59,443 nt of DNA from a virus. The stretch spans positions 1 to 59,443 of the IMG/VR virus record IMGVR_UViG_3300034019_001057. One strand, given 5' to 3'. The notes under the pieces are model-generated. The model was not told the DNA's origin, did not search any database, and saw nothing but the letters and a program-made list of their open reading frames with translations. The position numbers were made by a program, and so were the translations under genes. Shown in pieces: positions 8,874 to 17,146 of this stretch (positions are counted from its first letter, which is position 1; each line of letters begins with the position of its first letter).

Positions 8874-9866
8874 TCACTGCATTTCTTCTGAATATTCAGT
8901 GACTGTTGGTAACTTAGGACGATTAGCTTGTGCAATAGCAGCGTTAACTGCCGCGCCTACTGCAGCACCAGCAAGTGCACCTGTTGCTCCACCGATCAAA
9001 CCACGGCGTGTTAATCCACTACGCACCGTTTCAGTTGTATGTGAACGATAGCCTTTACCTGGTACTTGTTTAGACGGCGTGTTGCGAATACCTGTTGCTA
9101 ATCCAGCTAGTCCACCAAGAGCAGTCGTCGCAGTTGCAATGTTAACTGGATAACCAAGCATACGAGCTTCTGGAATTCCTTCCAGGTTTTCAGGAGTTAC
9201 TTTTAAGAGCCCCATGAAGCCGCTATCTTGATAGTAGTTCTGCATGAAATTTGCATAACGCTCTGGCGTCAAACTTGGAATCTCTGCTTTTGCAGTTTCA
9301 TATTTTAAAGGCGCACCTTGACGGCCAAGGAAGAAACGATCGAACAATTCTTGGACTGGTTGTTCTGTTTCTCTACGATCATCCGTGCCTTCAGGTGAGT
9401 ACGTTTGTGCGTAGCCAGTGGCACGGAAGGCTTGGCCTGGATTGAGAATATTAAAAGCACCACTCATGATCGTGGTTGGGATCGCAATACTTGCTGCCAT
9501 CAACCCGGTTTTTGTTTTACCTAAATCTCGGTACGCATCTTTACCAACCATTGCTTTCATTGTATTCTCAACGCCAGCATCTAATACTGCTAACGGATGG
9601 TTATAACGCCAGTACACACCTCTGGTTCCGTCGTTTGTTAAGTCCGTTGCCAAACGTGTACCAAAAGCTCCAATGGCTTGGATTGGTGTTTCTCTTAAAC
9701 TGACACCTTGCGCACGTAAAGCTTTGTTATATTTACCAGCAACGTTTAACACGCTTGGATAAACTTCTTCTGCAATACGTGTAGCCTTCTCGCTTTTGCG
9801 CGCACCTTCTTTTAGTGCTTGGGAAGTATCTGATAATAGTTGCTGAAATCGATTTGGCTTAGACAC
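8874..9866 (-). CDS. Probable internal virion protein with C-terminal membrane segment
   Basis: 330 residues from a GTG start that overlaps the previous stop, with GGAG upstream. The N-terminus is helical and basic. Hydrophobic stretches lie at about 123-145, 243-260 and 289-314 (GGATGALAGAAVGAAVNAA). It belongs to the train of membrane-active late proteins. No named family. Confidence 0.5.
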   Translation of the reverse strand: MSKPNRFQQLLSDTSQALKEGARKSEKATRIAEEVYPSVLNVAGKYNKALRAQGVSLRETPIQAIGAFGTRLATDLTNDGTRGVYWRYNHPLAVLDAGVENTMKAMVGKDAYRDLGKTKTGLMAASIAIPTTIMSGAFNILNPGQAFRATGYAQTYSPEGTDDRRETEQPVQELFDRFFLGRQGAPLKYETAKAEIPSLTPERYANFMQNYYQDSGFMGLLKVTPENLEGIPEARMLGYPVNIATATTALGGLAGLATGIRNTPSKQVPGKGYRSHTTETVRSGLTRRGLIGGATGALAGAAVGAAVNAAIAQANRPKLPTVTEYSEEMQ

Positions 9867-10512
9867 CGGCTATGCTCCCCATCATTTGTTGGATGTCGCC
9901 AAGGTTGGCGTTAACTCTTGTGTTAAACATCTCATCACGCATTGACTGACTATTAGGCAAACCATACGATTGGAACATAGTGCCAGGGGCATAGCGACCG
10001 GCTAAATCATTTGCATGATTAATGACCTCACGCTGTTTGTTTTGTTGAAGAATTGTAAGAATCTGTTCGTCAGATAACTGGGCTAACTCCTGGCCCGTCA
10101 TCTTGGTTAGATCAGTATTATTTGGATCAGTGTTTTGTTGTGTTTGCTGTTGTGCGTCTTGTCCAGTTAATTGGAAACCATTGAATAAAGACGGACGACC
10201 AAGCGCAGCACTAACTAAGTTGGCTGATCCAAGGGAGGCCACAAGGTTAGCTGGTGCTTCCCATCCACTGCCTTGATATTCGTTAGTAACTTTACCGGTC
10301 TTTACATCTTTGATTTCTACATTTCTACCTGGTTTAAGTGCGCGCACACCAGCGACCGCACCCGCTGATCCCAATACGTCAGCAGCGCCGTAAAGCAATG
10401 CAACGGGTAACGACTCACCCGTCATCAAACTTAGTCCCGTACTAATACCACCGCTTGTTAAGCCTGGGCGAAGCGCCTCGAGCAATCCTTGGAATAGCTT
10501 TCCCTTGGCCAT
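9859..10512 (-). CDS. Probable internal virion protein
   Basis: 217 residues. Hydrophobic Gly/Ala/Leu-rich first third (about 10-60), a Gln/Asn/Thr-rich linker near 118-135, then a helical segment. Stop overlaps the GTG start of the next gene by 8 bases, so the two are coupled. Function inferred from context. Confidence 0.5.
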   Translation of the reverse strand: MAKGKLFQGLLEALRPGLTSGGISTGLSLMTGESLPVALLYGAADVLGSAGAVAGVRALKPGRNVEIKDVKTGKVTNEYQGSGWEAPANLVASLGSANLVSAALGRPSLFNGFQLTGQDAQQQTQQNTDPNNTDLTKMTGQELAQLSDEQILTILQQNKQREVINHANDLAGRYAPGTMFQSYGLPNSQSMRDEMFNTRVNANLGDIQQMMGSIAGV

Positions 10513-10542
10513 TGGAATATAGTTTTCTTTTATTATAAAGCG

Positions 10543-11145
10543 TTAGGCCTTGGACTCTTTTTCATCTTTATCTTCTTTTTTGTTGGAGAGTAATTGAGCA
10601 ATTGATTTGTTACCTTCTACTTCGTTCTCCGCCCTTGCTTGTGCTTGTTCAAAGAGCCGGTTTTCGGGGTCTGGATTGGTTGTGGTTGGCATAGGACTTT
10701 TACTACGTTTAGGTACAGTGGGACTATACGCATACATTTCTTTCCACATTGGATTGTAATCTGGCTGATCTTCTGGAGTTTGCTTGGTGTTAGGGCGGCC
10801 TGTATCAAAGTTATAGTCGCGTTGGCGATTAAAGGGTCTACCGATACCAGCGAACACTTCATTGGGAATCACGCGACCTTCTTCGTCTTGTTTAAATTCG
10901 ACAAAACCAAGGCCTGGGTTTAATCGTTGTTTTCGTGCTGAAATATTTTTCCTGATGTCAGTTTCAGTAAAACGCCCAGGAGAAAATGGTGTCTCAAAAC
11001 TGTCTGCGGGAATAGTAAAAAGATCTGCATAGTTTAGATTTTTCTTTTTCTCAAAAACATCTTTTGTAAAGTCAATGTAGCGCTGGGGTTCATTTTTGGA
11101 AAAGTAGTCGCTCCCATGCCCAGTAAGACGTGCATCCCGTGCCAT
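10543..11145 (-). CDS. Hypothetical charged late protein
   Basis: 200 residues, rich in Lys, Arg, Asn, Glu and Pro, with an acidic/basic tail (KKEDKDEKESKA). The start has a clear GAGGAA ribosome binding site six bases upstream on the minus strand. No hydrophobic segment. Function unknown. Confidence 0.55.
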   Translation of the reverse strand: MARDARLTGHGSDYFSKNEPQRYIDFTKDVFEKKKNLNYADLFTIPADSFETPFSPGRFTETDIRKNISARKQRLNPGLGFVEFKQDEEGRVIPNEVFAGIGRPFNRQRDYNFDTGRPNTKQTPEDQPDYNPMWKEMYAYSPTVPKRSKSPMPTTTNPDPENRLFEQAQARAENEVEGNKSIAQLLSNKKEDKDEKESKA

Positions 11146-11369
11146 TAATCTTCCTCAGCTTTGCGGTACTTTTTCTTTTTCAATGATACTAAAGTCTTTC
11201 GTAAGTTTGCTTGCTTGACGGTGGACTTATCATAATCCTCTGGATTGGCAAGTACATTCTCTTGTAACTGCGCAGTGGTAATACCTTTTTTAGCTGCTTT
11301 CTTGGTGAACGCACCTTTTTTAATTTCAGCCTTGTCAATCCAGTTTTTGTCTTTCTTGTCTTTAGTCAT
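11145..11369 (-). CDS. Hypothetical Lys-rich small protein
   Basis: 74 residues, about one third Lys (MTKDKKDKNWIDKAEIKKG...). It could bind nucleic acid, by charge only. Stop codon abuts the next gene's ATG. Confidence 0.5.
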   Translation of the reverse strand: MTKDKKDKNWIDKAEIKKGAFTKKAAKKGITTAQLQENVLANPEDYDKSTVKQANLRKTLVSLKKKKYRKAEED

Positions 11370-11394
11370 GGCTTAATTGTGTTTAAGAAGTCTA

Positions 11395-14300
11395 TCAAAG
11401 TTGGTTTGGGTCAACTTGATAGGTGCGAATTGGGCCACCACGGCGATACGCAGAACGCATTAGATCATCACGCCAATCTTCTGCTCCGGGATTAATACCG
11501 TAGCGCGGAACATTGGTAATAGTTTCCCCACGGAAACCACGTGCTTGAGCTAATTTATCCATACGTGGATAAGCAATCCTCTGTCCTTGGGGAGTGAGCT
11601 GTGTAACAGGAAGACCGCCTGCACCTTGTACAGTTTGTTGAGCCATACCGCCAATGCGAGATAATCCTGGAGATTGTGTTAAAGGACCAATAGGAGCCGG
11701 CTCTAATCCAGTTACAAAAGGTTCCTGGGGAGAGTCGTTAAAGTAACGTGCTCTTTCTCCACGGCGAGTTAGATCATTTAACCTATTGGGTGGATAGAAC
11801 ATATCGCGTCGTATCCCAGGGGTAACATTGGCTGTTGGTTGAACAACAACAGTACCACCAGACATTTCACCAATGAAAGGGCTCAAGGGTACAGGTACGC
11901 TACGACCGGGTTGATATTGTGTATACAACGTACGTTTGCTGGGATCGATGCCAGGGGCGCCCAGTGTTCCTGCAAGACGCAGGGGAGAAACAGTTGCAAC
12001 TTGTGAGACTTGAGCGGGGCTGGCATCATTGAGAGGCATAAGGTTTCCATCCTCATCAATAGGGAAAAGCTCTAATTGACTTGTTACTGAACCTCTAGGT
12101 GTCACGTAAGATTCAGGATCACTAATAGCTTTGGTCTTCATTCCACCAGTGATAGCATCTGCTAAGAAAGCTTGGGCATTGGCTTCAACGCGCTCTGAAA
12201 TGTCACGATTTGCCCGCGTGCCCGCAACGTTATAAACAGTGCCAAGGACATCGGGATTGTCTTGCGTTAAGTAACGCCCTGTCGGGGTATCAACGGAGCC
12301 AATAATACCGGGTCCACGAATAACGCTATTTGCCTTACTTTTGCCTGTGAAAATGACAGGACCTGCTGCTTCTGCGGCTGCTCCTGTATATACATCAGAA
12401 GCACCAAGTACAGGACCTAAGATTGGTTCATTGTCATCTACATAACCAGCCCTAAGTTGGCTAATAGGAGGAAGTACGGGTAAAGGCTCAGAAGGATCAA
12501 CAATCATTCCACGCCTTAACGTTTCCATGGAACGCGCTAAATCTTGGGCTGGTCCAGGGGCAACCACTGGTCGTTGTTGGCTTTGATTGCGAGCTTCTTG
12601 AAGAACTTGCTCCGACGCAGCAACAGAAGCTCTTGCACGATTTAAAGCTGCGGCTTGTAAAGGAGTGGGGTTTGGATTTTTTAAAGCCCTTGTAACTAAA
12701 GTTTGAGAGGCAAGCCGGGTAACAAAAGAATCTAATGATGTGCTAATAGCCTCTTGTTCAGCACCCATCAAATTACCTGGTAGATTTAATTGCCTTGGAT
12801 CCTGATAAGTAGTTAGTCGTTTAGCCGCACGTTCTTTTAATTCTTGGCGGAACGGAGATTGCTGTCCTTCTAACAGCAACGAAGTTAAATCTTCATCAGA
12901 TGCCCTGCCAAGGAGTGGTTTAATCTCGTTAGTCAAAAGTGCTCGTGCTTGAAATTCAGGGCCTTGACCCTGTCTAGCTTTTACTCCTGTATCAGCAGAA
13001 GCATAAATACTGGCATCATCTAAATAAGTAATGTCGCCTACCCTATTAAGTTTGCCACCACGTAAAGCTTTCCCGCGCATTGTGGTCTCAACAACTGGGA
13101 CATCGCCAAGGAGTAAAGATTGTACATCTTCCCCTTCAATGCCAGGTTGTGCTCCAAGTAGTTCATTACGTTGGCGAGCGTTATCAACAAGTTGAAGCTG
13201 ATCGTTTAACTCTTCTCGATACTGTTTATTAAAAGCAGCTTCATTAAATTGTTTAGGATCTGATTGGCTACCTGAAAGCTCAGCAAGAATCCTGTTGGCT
13301 TCATTTTGAAGTAATTGTGCCCTTTGAATACGATCTTGAACTTGTGCAGCCTGTCTTCTGTTTTCTGCAGAGTAATCAAAATCGGTATCAATTTCTTGTG
13401 CACGCAGATATTGGCGAGCCTCTTGCACTAAAGGATCTTGCGCTTGTTCCAGGCCCAGGGCTCTAGGTGAAATACGTACAGCTTGGTTTTGCCGTACGTC
13501 CAGTATGGGTTTACCTTGTCTTACCAAGTCCCGTACGGTTAGACCCTCTGCTTGGTCAACAGGTAATCCATCAGGTAAAGCTTGTGCAACCGTATTGATT
13601 GCGACGTCACTTTCAACACCAGACCATTCGCTGGGATTAGATCCCAACATTGCTTTATAGTCTGCATCTGCTTGCGCTTCTAATTGTGCAATTTGGGTTT
13701 TATCCAGATCTTCGTTACGTGATAGTTGTTGCCACGTACGCCCTGTTTGTTGTGCCGCACCAGATTCAACTGCATCTACTGCTTGGTTTTGTAAATTGCT
13801 GTTTTCTAGTTCACGACGAAAATCAAGAAGCATGTTTTGTGCACGTGCTTTTTCTACTCCTTCGATATTTTGAACGTTTCGAGCTGCACGTCGCATTTCA
13901 GCTTGTGCTTCAGGTGTAGCGGAATAACGTTCCGCTTCTTCTAATTCAAGTTGTTTCGCAAATTCAACATCGTCCAGGAAATCACTGAGATCTACTGTTC
14001 CAGTTGGAATGGCTGGTTGTTTTTGTTGTAAAGATGAAAGCGGTACCATGCGTCCTTGACGACGCACCATTCGTTCCCGTGGGGCGGAAGCAACGACTTC
14101 TGGTAGGTCCGTTACAATGTTGCCTGCCAGTTCTGCCGCTTTACTTGCAAAATAGGAACCGCCACCACCCCTACGGTAAATCTCACCAGTGTTGGGGTCG
14201 GTAATAAGCATTTCTTCGGTCGTACCACCTTGGGGTTTGTATACCCTTGGTAATTCAGACTCAGGCTTGGCAGCTACATTGGCATACACCTGGGAACGTA

Positions 14301-14691
14301 ATTCAGAAGTAGGTGTAGTCGGCGGTACGCTCGGTGGAACATTCGAATATTGCTCTGGTGCATGCGGTGCTACCGGCCGTGGGTTGACAGGTGCACCCAT
14401 GTCGCCCGTAACACGGGTAGGACGACGGTTCGGAAGTTGCGTATTCCCAGTAATGCGTGGGTCGTAACCAGTGTCACCGGTAACGCGAGAACTAAGGTCA
14501 CCCATTTGTACACCACGGGGGCGTTCACTGCGTGCGGCACGGGTTAATGCCTCTGCCGCCGCACCTTTTCCCTTGAGGTTACGTAATGCGTAGTAGCCAC
14601 CAGCTCCAGCAAGGGCGCCTAAGCCAAGAAGACCGGCCATTCCCAAGAAATTAGGACCTTCATTCCGTGATTCGCCGTAATATTCCGCCAT
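11395..14691 (-). CDS. Giant virion protein with N-terminal TM and RITGD repeats
   Basis: 1098 residues, the largest product of the window and first gene of the leftward late block. An AGGAA site precedes its ATG. A Gly/Leu/Ala-rich segment at 13-36 could span a membrane. The motif [RV/RI]TG[D/N] repeats at 69-73, 79-83 and 93-97. The rest is Gln/Arg/Ala-rich helical sequence (about 220-520 and 640-760) alternating with Pro-rich stretches. Size, position and composition suggest an internal core or DNA-ejection protein or a tape-like structural protein. No family match is obvious. Confidence 0.55.
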   Translation of the reverse strand: MAEYYGESRNEGPNFLGMAGLLGLGALAGAGGYYALRNLKGKGAAAEALTRAARSERPRGVQMGDLSSRVTGDTGYDPRITGNTQLPNRRPTRVTGDMGAPVNPRPVAPHAPEQYSNVPPSVPPTTPTSELRSQVYANVAAKPESELPRVYKPQGGTTEEMLITDPNTGEIYRRGGGGSYFASKAAELAGNIVTDLPEVVASAPRERMVRRQGRMVPLSSLQQKQPAIPTGTVDLSDFLDDVEFAKQLELEEAERYSATPEAQAEMRRAARNVQNIEGVEKARAQNMLLDFRRELENSNLQNQAVDAVESGAAQQTGRTWQQLSRNEDLDKTQIAQLEAQADADYKAMLGSNPSEWSGVESDVAINTVAQALPDGLPVDQAEGLTVRDLVRQGKPILDVRQNQAVRISPRALGLEQAQDPLVQEARQYLRAQEIDTDFDYSAENRRQAAQVQDRIQRAQLLQNEANRILAELSGSQSDPKQFNEAAFNKQYREELNDQLQLVDNARQRNELLGAQPGIEGEDVQSLLLGDVPVVETTMRGKALRGGKLNRVGDITYLDDASIYASADTGVKARQGQGPEFQARALLTNEIKPLLGRASDEDLTSLLLEGQQSPFRQELKERAAKRLTTYQDPRQLNLPGNLMGAEQEAISTSLDSFVTRLASQTLVTRALKNPNPTPLQAAALNRARASVAASEQVLQEARNQSQQRPVVAPGPAQDLARSMETLRRGMIVDPSEPLPVLPPISQLRAGYVDDNEPILGPVLGASDVYTGAAAEAAGPVIFTGKSKANSVIRGPGIIGSVDTPTGRYLTQDNPDVLGTVYNVAGTRANRDISERVEANAQAFLADAITGGMKTKAISDPESYVTPRGSVTSQLELFPIDEDGNLMPLNDASPAQVSQVATVSPLRLAGTLGAPGIDPSKRTLYTQYQPGRSVPVPLSPFIGEMSGGTVVVQPTANVTPGIRRDMFYPPNRLNDLTRRGERARYFNDSPQEPFVTGLEPAPIGPLTQSPGLSRIGGMAQQTVQGAGGLPVTQLTPQGQRIAYPRMDKLAQARGFRGETITNVPRYGINPGAEDWRDDLMRSAYRRGGPIRTYQVDPNQL

Positions 14692-14798
14692 GTGATTCCT
14701 ATTGTCTGATATTTCTATGATATCTGTATTTTAAGGTGCAAAATTCAAGAAATAACAACGTACGTTAGACTATATACAAGAAAAGTACCAAGAAATCA
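14692..14798. promoter_or_regulatory. Divergent intergenic region between leftward late block and rightward block
   Basis: 107 bases separate two divergent starts. It is AT-rich and holds TATA-type hexamers (GATATC, TATATA) that could be -10 elements in both directions, but I cannot place a convincing promoter. Confidence 0.3.
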
Positions 14799-15035
14799 AT
14801 GGATCCGGTAGATAGAATGCAACGTGCCGTAGCAATGCGTGCCATTGCAAGTAAAACGGAGGACTTAGAGAACGCAGGCGCGGATCCTGTTACCGTCAAA
14901 ACGTTTTCTTCGGGTGCATTGCGGGAATTAGCGCGTCAAGTACCCGATTCCGATAAGTATAAAAGCGCATTCATGGCGGCAAGCCACTTTAAAAACCAAA
15001 ATTCCAAAATTCCTAGCCCTGATTCCAATTTTTAA
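14799..15035 (+). CDS. Hypothetical small protein
   Basis: 78 residues, Ala/Ser/Asp-rich and helical (MQRAVAMRAIASKTEDLE). It is isolated from the next gene by a terminator and about 530 bases. Function unknown. Confidence 0.6.
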   Translation: MDPVDRMQRAVAMRAIASKTEDLENAGADPVTVKTFSSGALRELARQVPDSDKYKSAFMAASHFKNQNSKIPSPDSNF

Positions 15036-15071
15036 TTTTTAATTTTTTAGTAAATAATTAAATCTACGTAA

Positions 15072-15098
15072 AGCCGGGGTAGAATCCCCGGCTATTTT
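15072..15098 (+). terminator. Rho-independent terminator
   Basis: Eight-base-pair stem AGCCGGGG/CCCCGGCT with a six-base TAGAAT loop, followed by ATTTTGT. It sits 37 bases after the stop of the gene at 14799. Confidence 0.75.
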
Positions 15099-15570
15099 GT
15101 CTAAAAACTTGGGCAAACTCCTTGCAGCGTCTACGCTTTTTGTTGATAGTGTACGATTTCTCGTGAAAATGGCCCCTATATACCCAAAATAGGGAAAATA
15201 TTTTTCTGACGGTTCTTACAACACCTGTGGGAATGCGAATGTGCATAGAAAAAAAAGAACGGTGGGCGGGTAGAGAATAAGTCGGAGCGAAGCGGGGGCA
15301 TGCACGAGTTTTCCACAGGTTTTTCCACAGGCTGCAACACTTTCAGACAGCGTACGAATCCCTGAGATCCCTTCGCGCGCAAGGCTTTTCGGCTACGCGT
15401 CACTGCGGGAGATACAGAACAGTTCATCGAGAAGCTCGAGGTAATTGTCACTGTTTCAACACAAGCAAGACAGAAGAGTTAGCAATAGATCCAAGGGTCA
15501 TTCGTCAAGCTGGACGTTAAACGCAGCCGTTACTTCTGCGCACGTCAGTCGCAGATCAAGAGGATCAATC
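15099..15570 (+). other. Non-coding leader region with two DnaA-box-like sites
   Basis: No convincing gene in about 470 bases. Two TTTTCCACA sites, the cyanobacterial form of the DnaA box, lie in direct repeat at 15309-15317 and 15321-15329. A GACGTTAAAC sequence closed by GCTG/CAGC lies at 15509-15527 and resembles the T3 loop. This may be an early promoter or leader region, or part of an origin. Confidence 0.45.
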
Positions 15571-15759
15571 ATGATCATCTACTTCACCCTGACTACAGAC
15601 ACTGCTGTGTATCAGTTCCAGGTGAACAAGGAGGAGAACTTGGTGCGTGTCACCAAGCTTGTCCTCAAAGGCCAAGAGTGGGGCGAGTGGCATCGCTCCA
15701 CACTTATGACCGTAGACGCAGGGCGCAAGCTCGTGCGTCAACTACAACAGACCAGGTGA
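15571..15759 (+). CDS. Hypothetical protein
   Basis: 62 residues starting MIIYFTLTTD, with an AGAGGA site 7 bases before the ATG. Beta-rich first half. First gene of the tightly packed rightward series. Its last codons form one strand of the T1-1 RNA element. Confidence 0.6.
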   Translation: MIIYFTLTTDTAVYQFQVNKEENLVRVTKLVLKGQEWGEWHRSTLMTVDAGRKLVRQLQQTR

Positions 15760-15819
15760 GTTATAGCTCCCAAGCCAGGTGCAATGCCTGGCTCTGGTCA
15801 TTGCCACAATCCAGTGGCA
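15750..15819 (+). promoter_or_regulatory. T1-1 tRNA-like intercistronic RNA element
   Basis: Closing stem P1 is GACCAG (15750-15755) with CTGGTC (15794-15799). P2 is GAG-TTATAG-CTC. P3 is AGCCAGG-TGCAAT-GCCTGGCT, a T-loop-like hairpin. A TGCCAC/GTGGCA hairpin follows at 15802-15819, 16 bases before the next ATG. The stop codon TGA (15757-15759) lies inside the element. Confidence 0.7.
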
Positions 15820-15835
15820 TCTACTACCTAACACC

Positions 15836-16027
15836 ATGGGTTTCCGTACATCCCTCGGACGTGCATTCTCTGCAGCTACTCAGGCTGCATCACAAGAGTG
15901 GCACGAGTCTCAGCTTGATCGTCGCATCACAGGCGACGTCATCCGTTACAACGACCGTCGTATTACTGGCGACTACGCGCCAATCAACCAACGTAACAAC
16001 TCCCGCGTTACTTATAGCGGGCGCTGA
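15836..16027 (+). CDS. Small protein with two RITGD motifs
   Basis: 63 residues. An amphipathic N-terminus (MGFRTSLGRAFSAATQAA) is followed by RRITGD at 29-34 and again at 41-46. The same motif occurs in late proteins at 7661 and 11395, on the opposite strand with different codons. Start chosen at the ATG after the AC-rich T1 leader. Function unknown; possibly virion-directed. Confidence 0.6.
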   Translation: MGFRTSLGRAFSAATQAASQEWHESQLDRRITGDVIRYNDRRITGDYAPINQRNNSRVTYSGR

Positions 16028-16085
16028 TCCGTAAGCGGACAGGGAGGTGCAAGTCCTCCCATCAGCATTGCCACACTCAGTGGCA
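16023..16085 (+). promoter_or_regulatory. T1-2 tRNA-like intercistronic RNA element
   Basis: P1 GCTGAT (16023-16028) pairs with ATCAGC (16061-16066). P2 is CCG-TAAG-CGG. P3 is GGGAGG-TGCAAGT-CCTCCC, whose loop matches the tRNA T-loop. P1 contains the TGA stop of the gene before. The TGCCAC-ACTCA-GTGGCA hairpin follows. Confidence 0.75.
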
Positions 16086-16103
16086 TCTACACCACACCAT
16101 ACA

Positions 16104-16301
16104 ATGGACTACACCGTCAACATCATCGAGCGTAACGGCGAGTACTTCCTCCAAGAAGTTTTTGCTGTCACTGATTTCCAGTACGTGGAACAGGTGACTG
16201 CAGGTCCGTTCAAAACTCGATGGGAAGCAGACGTTAAGCGCTCATGGTTATACCCAGGTTATCAAGGACTAACCGATGAGCATTGCTGTCTGCAGCACTG
16301 A
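16104..16301 (+). CDS. Hypothetical protein
   Basis: 65 residues (MDYTVNIIERNGEYFLQEVF...), probably alpha/beta. No family recognised. Flanked on both sides by T1 elements. Confidence 0.6.
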   Translation: MDYTVNIIERNGEYFLQEVFAVTDFQYVEQVTAGPFKTRWEADVKRSWLYPGYQGLTDEHCCLQH

Positions 16302-16362
16302 GTACCAAGCGTGATGCCGGGGGATCGAATCCCCCTACTCAGCATTGCCACACTCAGTGGCA
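16298..16362 (+). promoter_or_regulatory. T1-3 tRNA-like intercistronic RNA element
   Basis: P1 CTGAGTA (16298-16304) pairs with TACTCAG (16336-16342). P3 is GGGGG-ATCGAAT-CCCCC, a textbook T-arm, stacked directly on P1 as in tRNA. P2 is weak (GCGTGATGC). The stop TGA lies in P1. The TGCCAC/GTGGCA hairpin follows. Confidence 0.75.
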
Positions 16363-16379
16363 TCTACTTCACACCAACC

Positions 16380-16562
16380 ATGACCGAACACATCGCATCT
16401 ATTGTCATTGCCGCGGCCACAATCATGGGCATTGGTACTCAGGTCACCGTCCATCAATTGGATAAGGCGACCGCAAAGCAATGCATCAATCATGAGTGGC
16501 CAGTAGAAGCACATGACATCCACCTTGCGTGGTGCGCAGCTAACAACTATCCAACCAACTGA
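16380..16562 (+). CDS. Small secreted or membrane protein of cyanophage type
   Basis: 60 residues. A hydrophobic N-terminus (IASIVIAAATIMGIG) looks like a TM or signal segment. The C-terminus has 'CINHEWPVEAHDIHLAWC', a pattern with paired Cys and His that I have seen in small cyanophage proteins. Function unknown. Confidence 0.6.
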   Translation: MTEHIASIVIAAATIMGIGTQVTVHQLDKATAKQCINHEWPVEAHDIHLAWCAANNYPTN

Positions 16563-16623
16563 TCCGTCTAAGCGGGTGACCAGGTGCAAACTCTGGTCCA
16601 GTTATTGCCACAATCCCGTGGCA
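16557..16623 (+). promoter_or_regulatory. T1-4 tRNA-like intercistronic RNA element
   Basis: P1 AACTG (16557-16561) pairs with CAGTT (16599-16603). P2 is CCG-TCTAAG-CGG. P3 is GACCAG/CTGGTC closing a GTGCAAACT loop. The stop TGA lies in P1. TGCCAC-AATCCC-GTGGCA hairpin at 16606-16623. Confidence 0.72.
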
Positions 16624-16641
16624 TTTACTCAACTCAACACC

Positions 16642-16836
16642 ATGTATTACATCGTGATTGACGGCGTGCAGCATGGCTTCTCCTTCCAATGGGAAGAAGC
16701 TCTTATCGAAGCTGCACAACAAGACTTCCAACTTAATTCACCAGAGTTAAACGACGGCATCCAAGGCACGCATGACGTGCAGATCATGTCCTTCCAGGAG
16801 ATGATGGAGGCCGACGACGTTGTGATGGTCATCTGA
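16642..16836 (+). CDS. Hypothetical acidic protein
   Basis: 64 residues (MYYIVIDGVQHGFSFQWEEA...), beta-rich start and acidic helical end. Leader CAACTCAACACC precedes the ATG; no Shine-Dalgarno sequence. Function unknown. Confidence 0.6.
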   Translation: MYYIVIDGVQHGFSFQWEEALIEAAQQDFQLNSPELNDGIQGTHDVQIMSFQEMMEADDVVMVI

Positions 16837-16894
16837 CCAGGCGTGAGCCGGGGGATCAAATCCCCCACACAACAATTGCCACAATCCCGTGGCA
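16819..16894 (+). promoter_or_regulatory. T1-5 tRNA-like intercistronic RNA element
   Basis: P1 GTTGTG (16819-16824) pairs with CACAAC (16868-16873). P2 is GGTC-ATCT-GACC and contains the stop codon. P3 is GGGGG-ATCAAAT-CCCCC. TGCCAC-AATCCC-GTGGCA follows at 16877-16894. Confidence 0.72.
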
Positions 16895-16910
16895 TCTACT
16901 ACACAACACC

Positions 16911-17144
16911 ATGCTGATCTACCAGCCTCAGTTCGATACTCGTCATCGCGTCATCTGGAATGGAGGTGAAAGCTCTATGCTTCACTTCCAGAAGATCAAA
17001 GATGGCGAATGGAAAGATCTTGATTCCATGACATTCATGTCAGGTATACCGACAGGTACCAAGGAGCTTTACTACGAGATGCGCGAGTATTACAACTACT
17101 CCATGACCATGCTCCAGGACATCATGTATGCAGTAGCATTCTGA
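16911..17144 (+). CDS. Hypothetical protein
   Basis: 77 residues, rich in Tyr, Met and Trp (MLIYQPQFDTRHRVIWNGGE). Leader ACACAACACC before the ATG. Function unknown. Confidence 0.6.
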   Translation: MLIYQPQFDTRHRVIWNGGESSMLHFQKIKDGEWKDLDSMTFMSGIPTGTKELYYEMREYYNYSMTMLQDIMYAVAF

Positions 17145-17146
17145 TC

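Noticed and set aside
13206-14547. Several medium-length open frames on both strands inside the 1098-residue gene.
   Set aside because: They follow the third-position bias of the long frame and lack sensible protein composition or starts.
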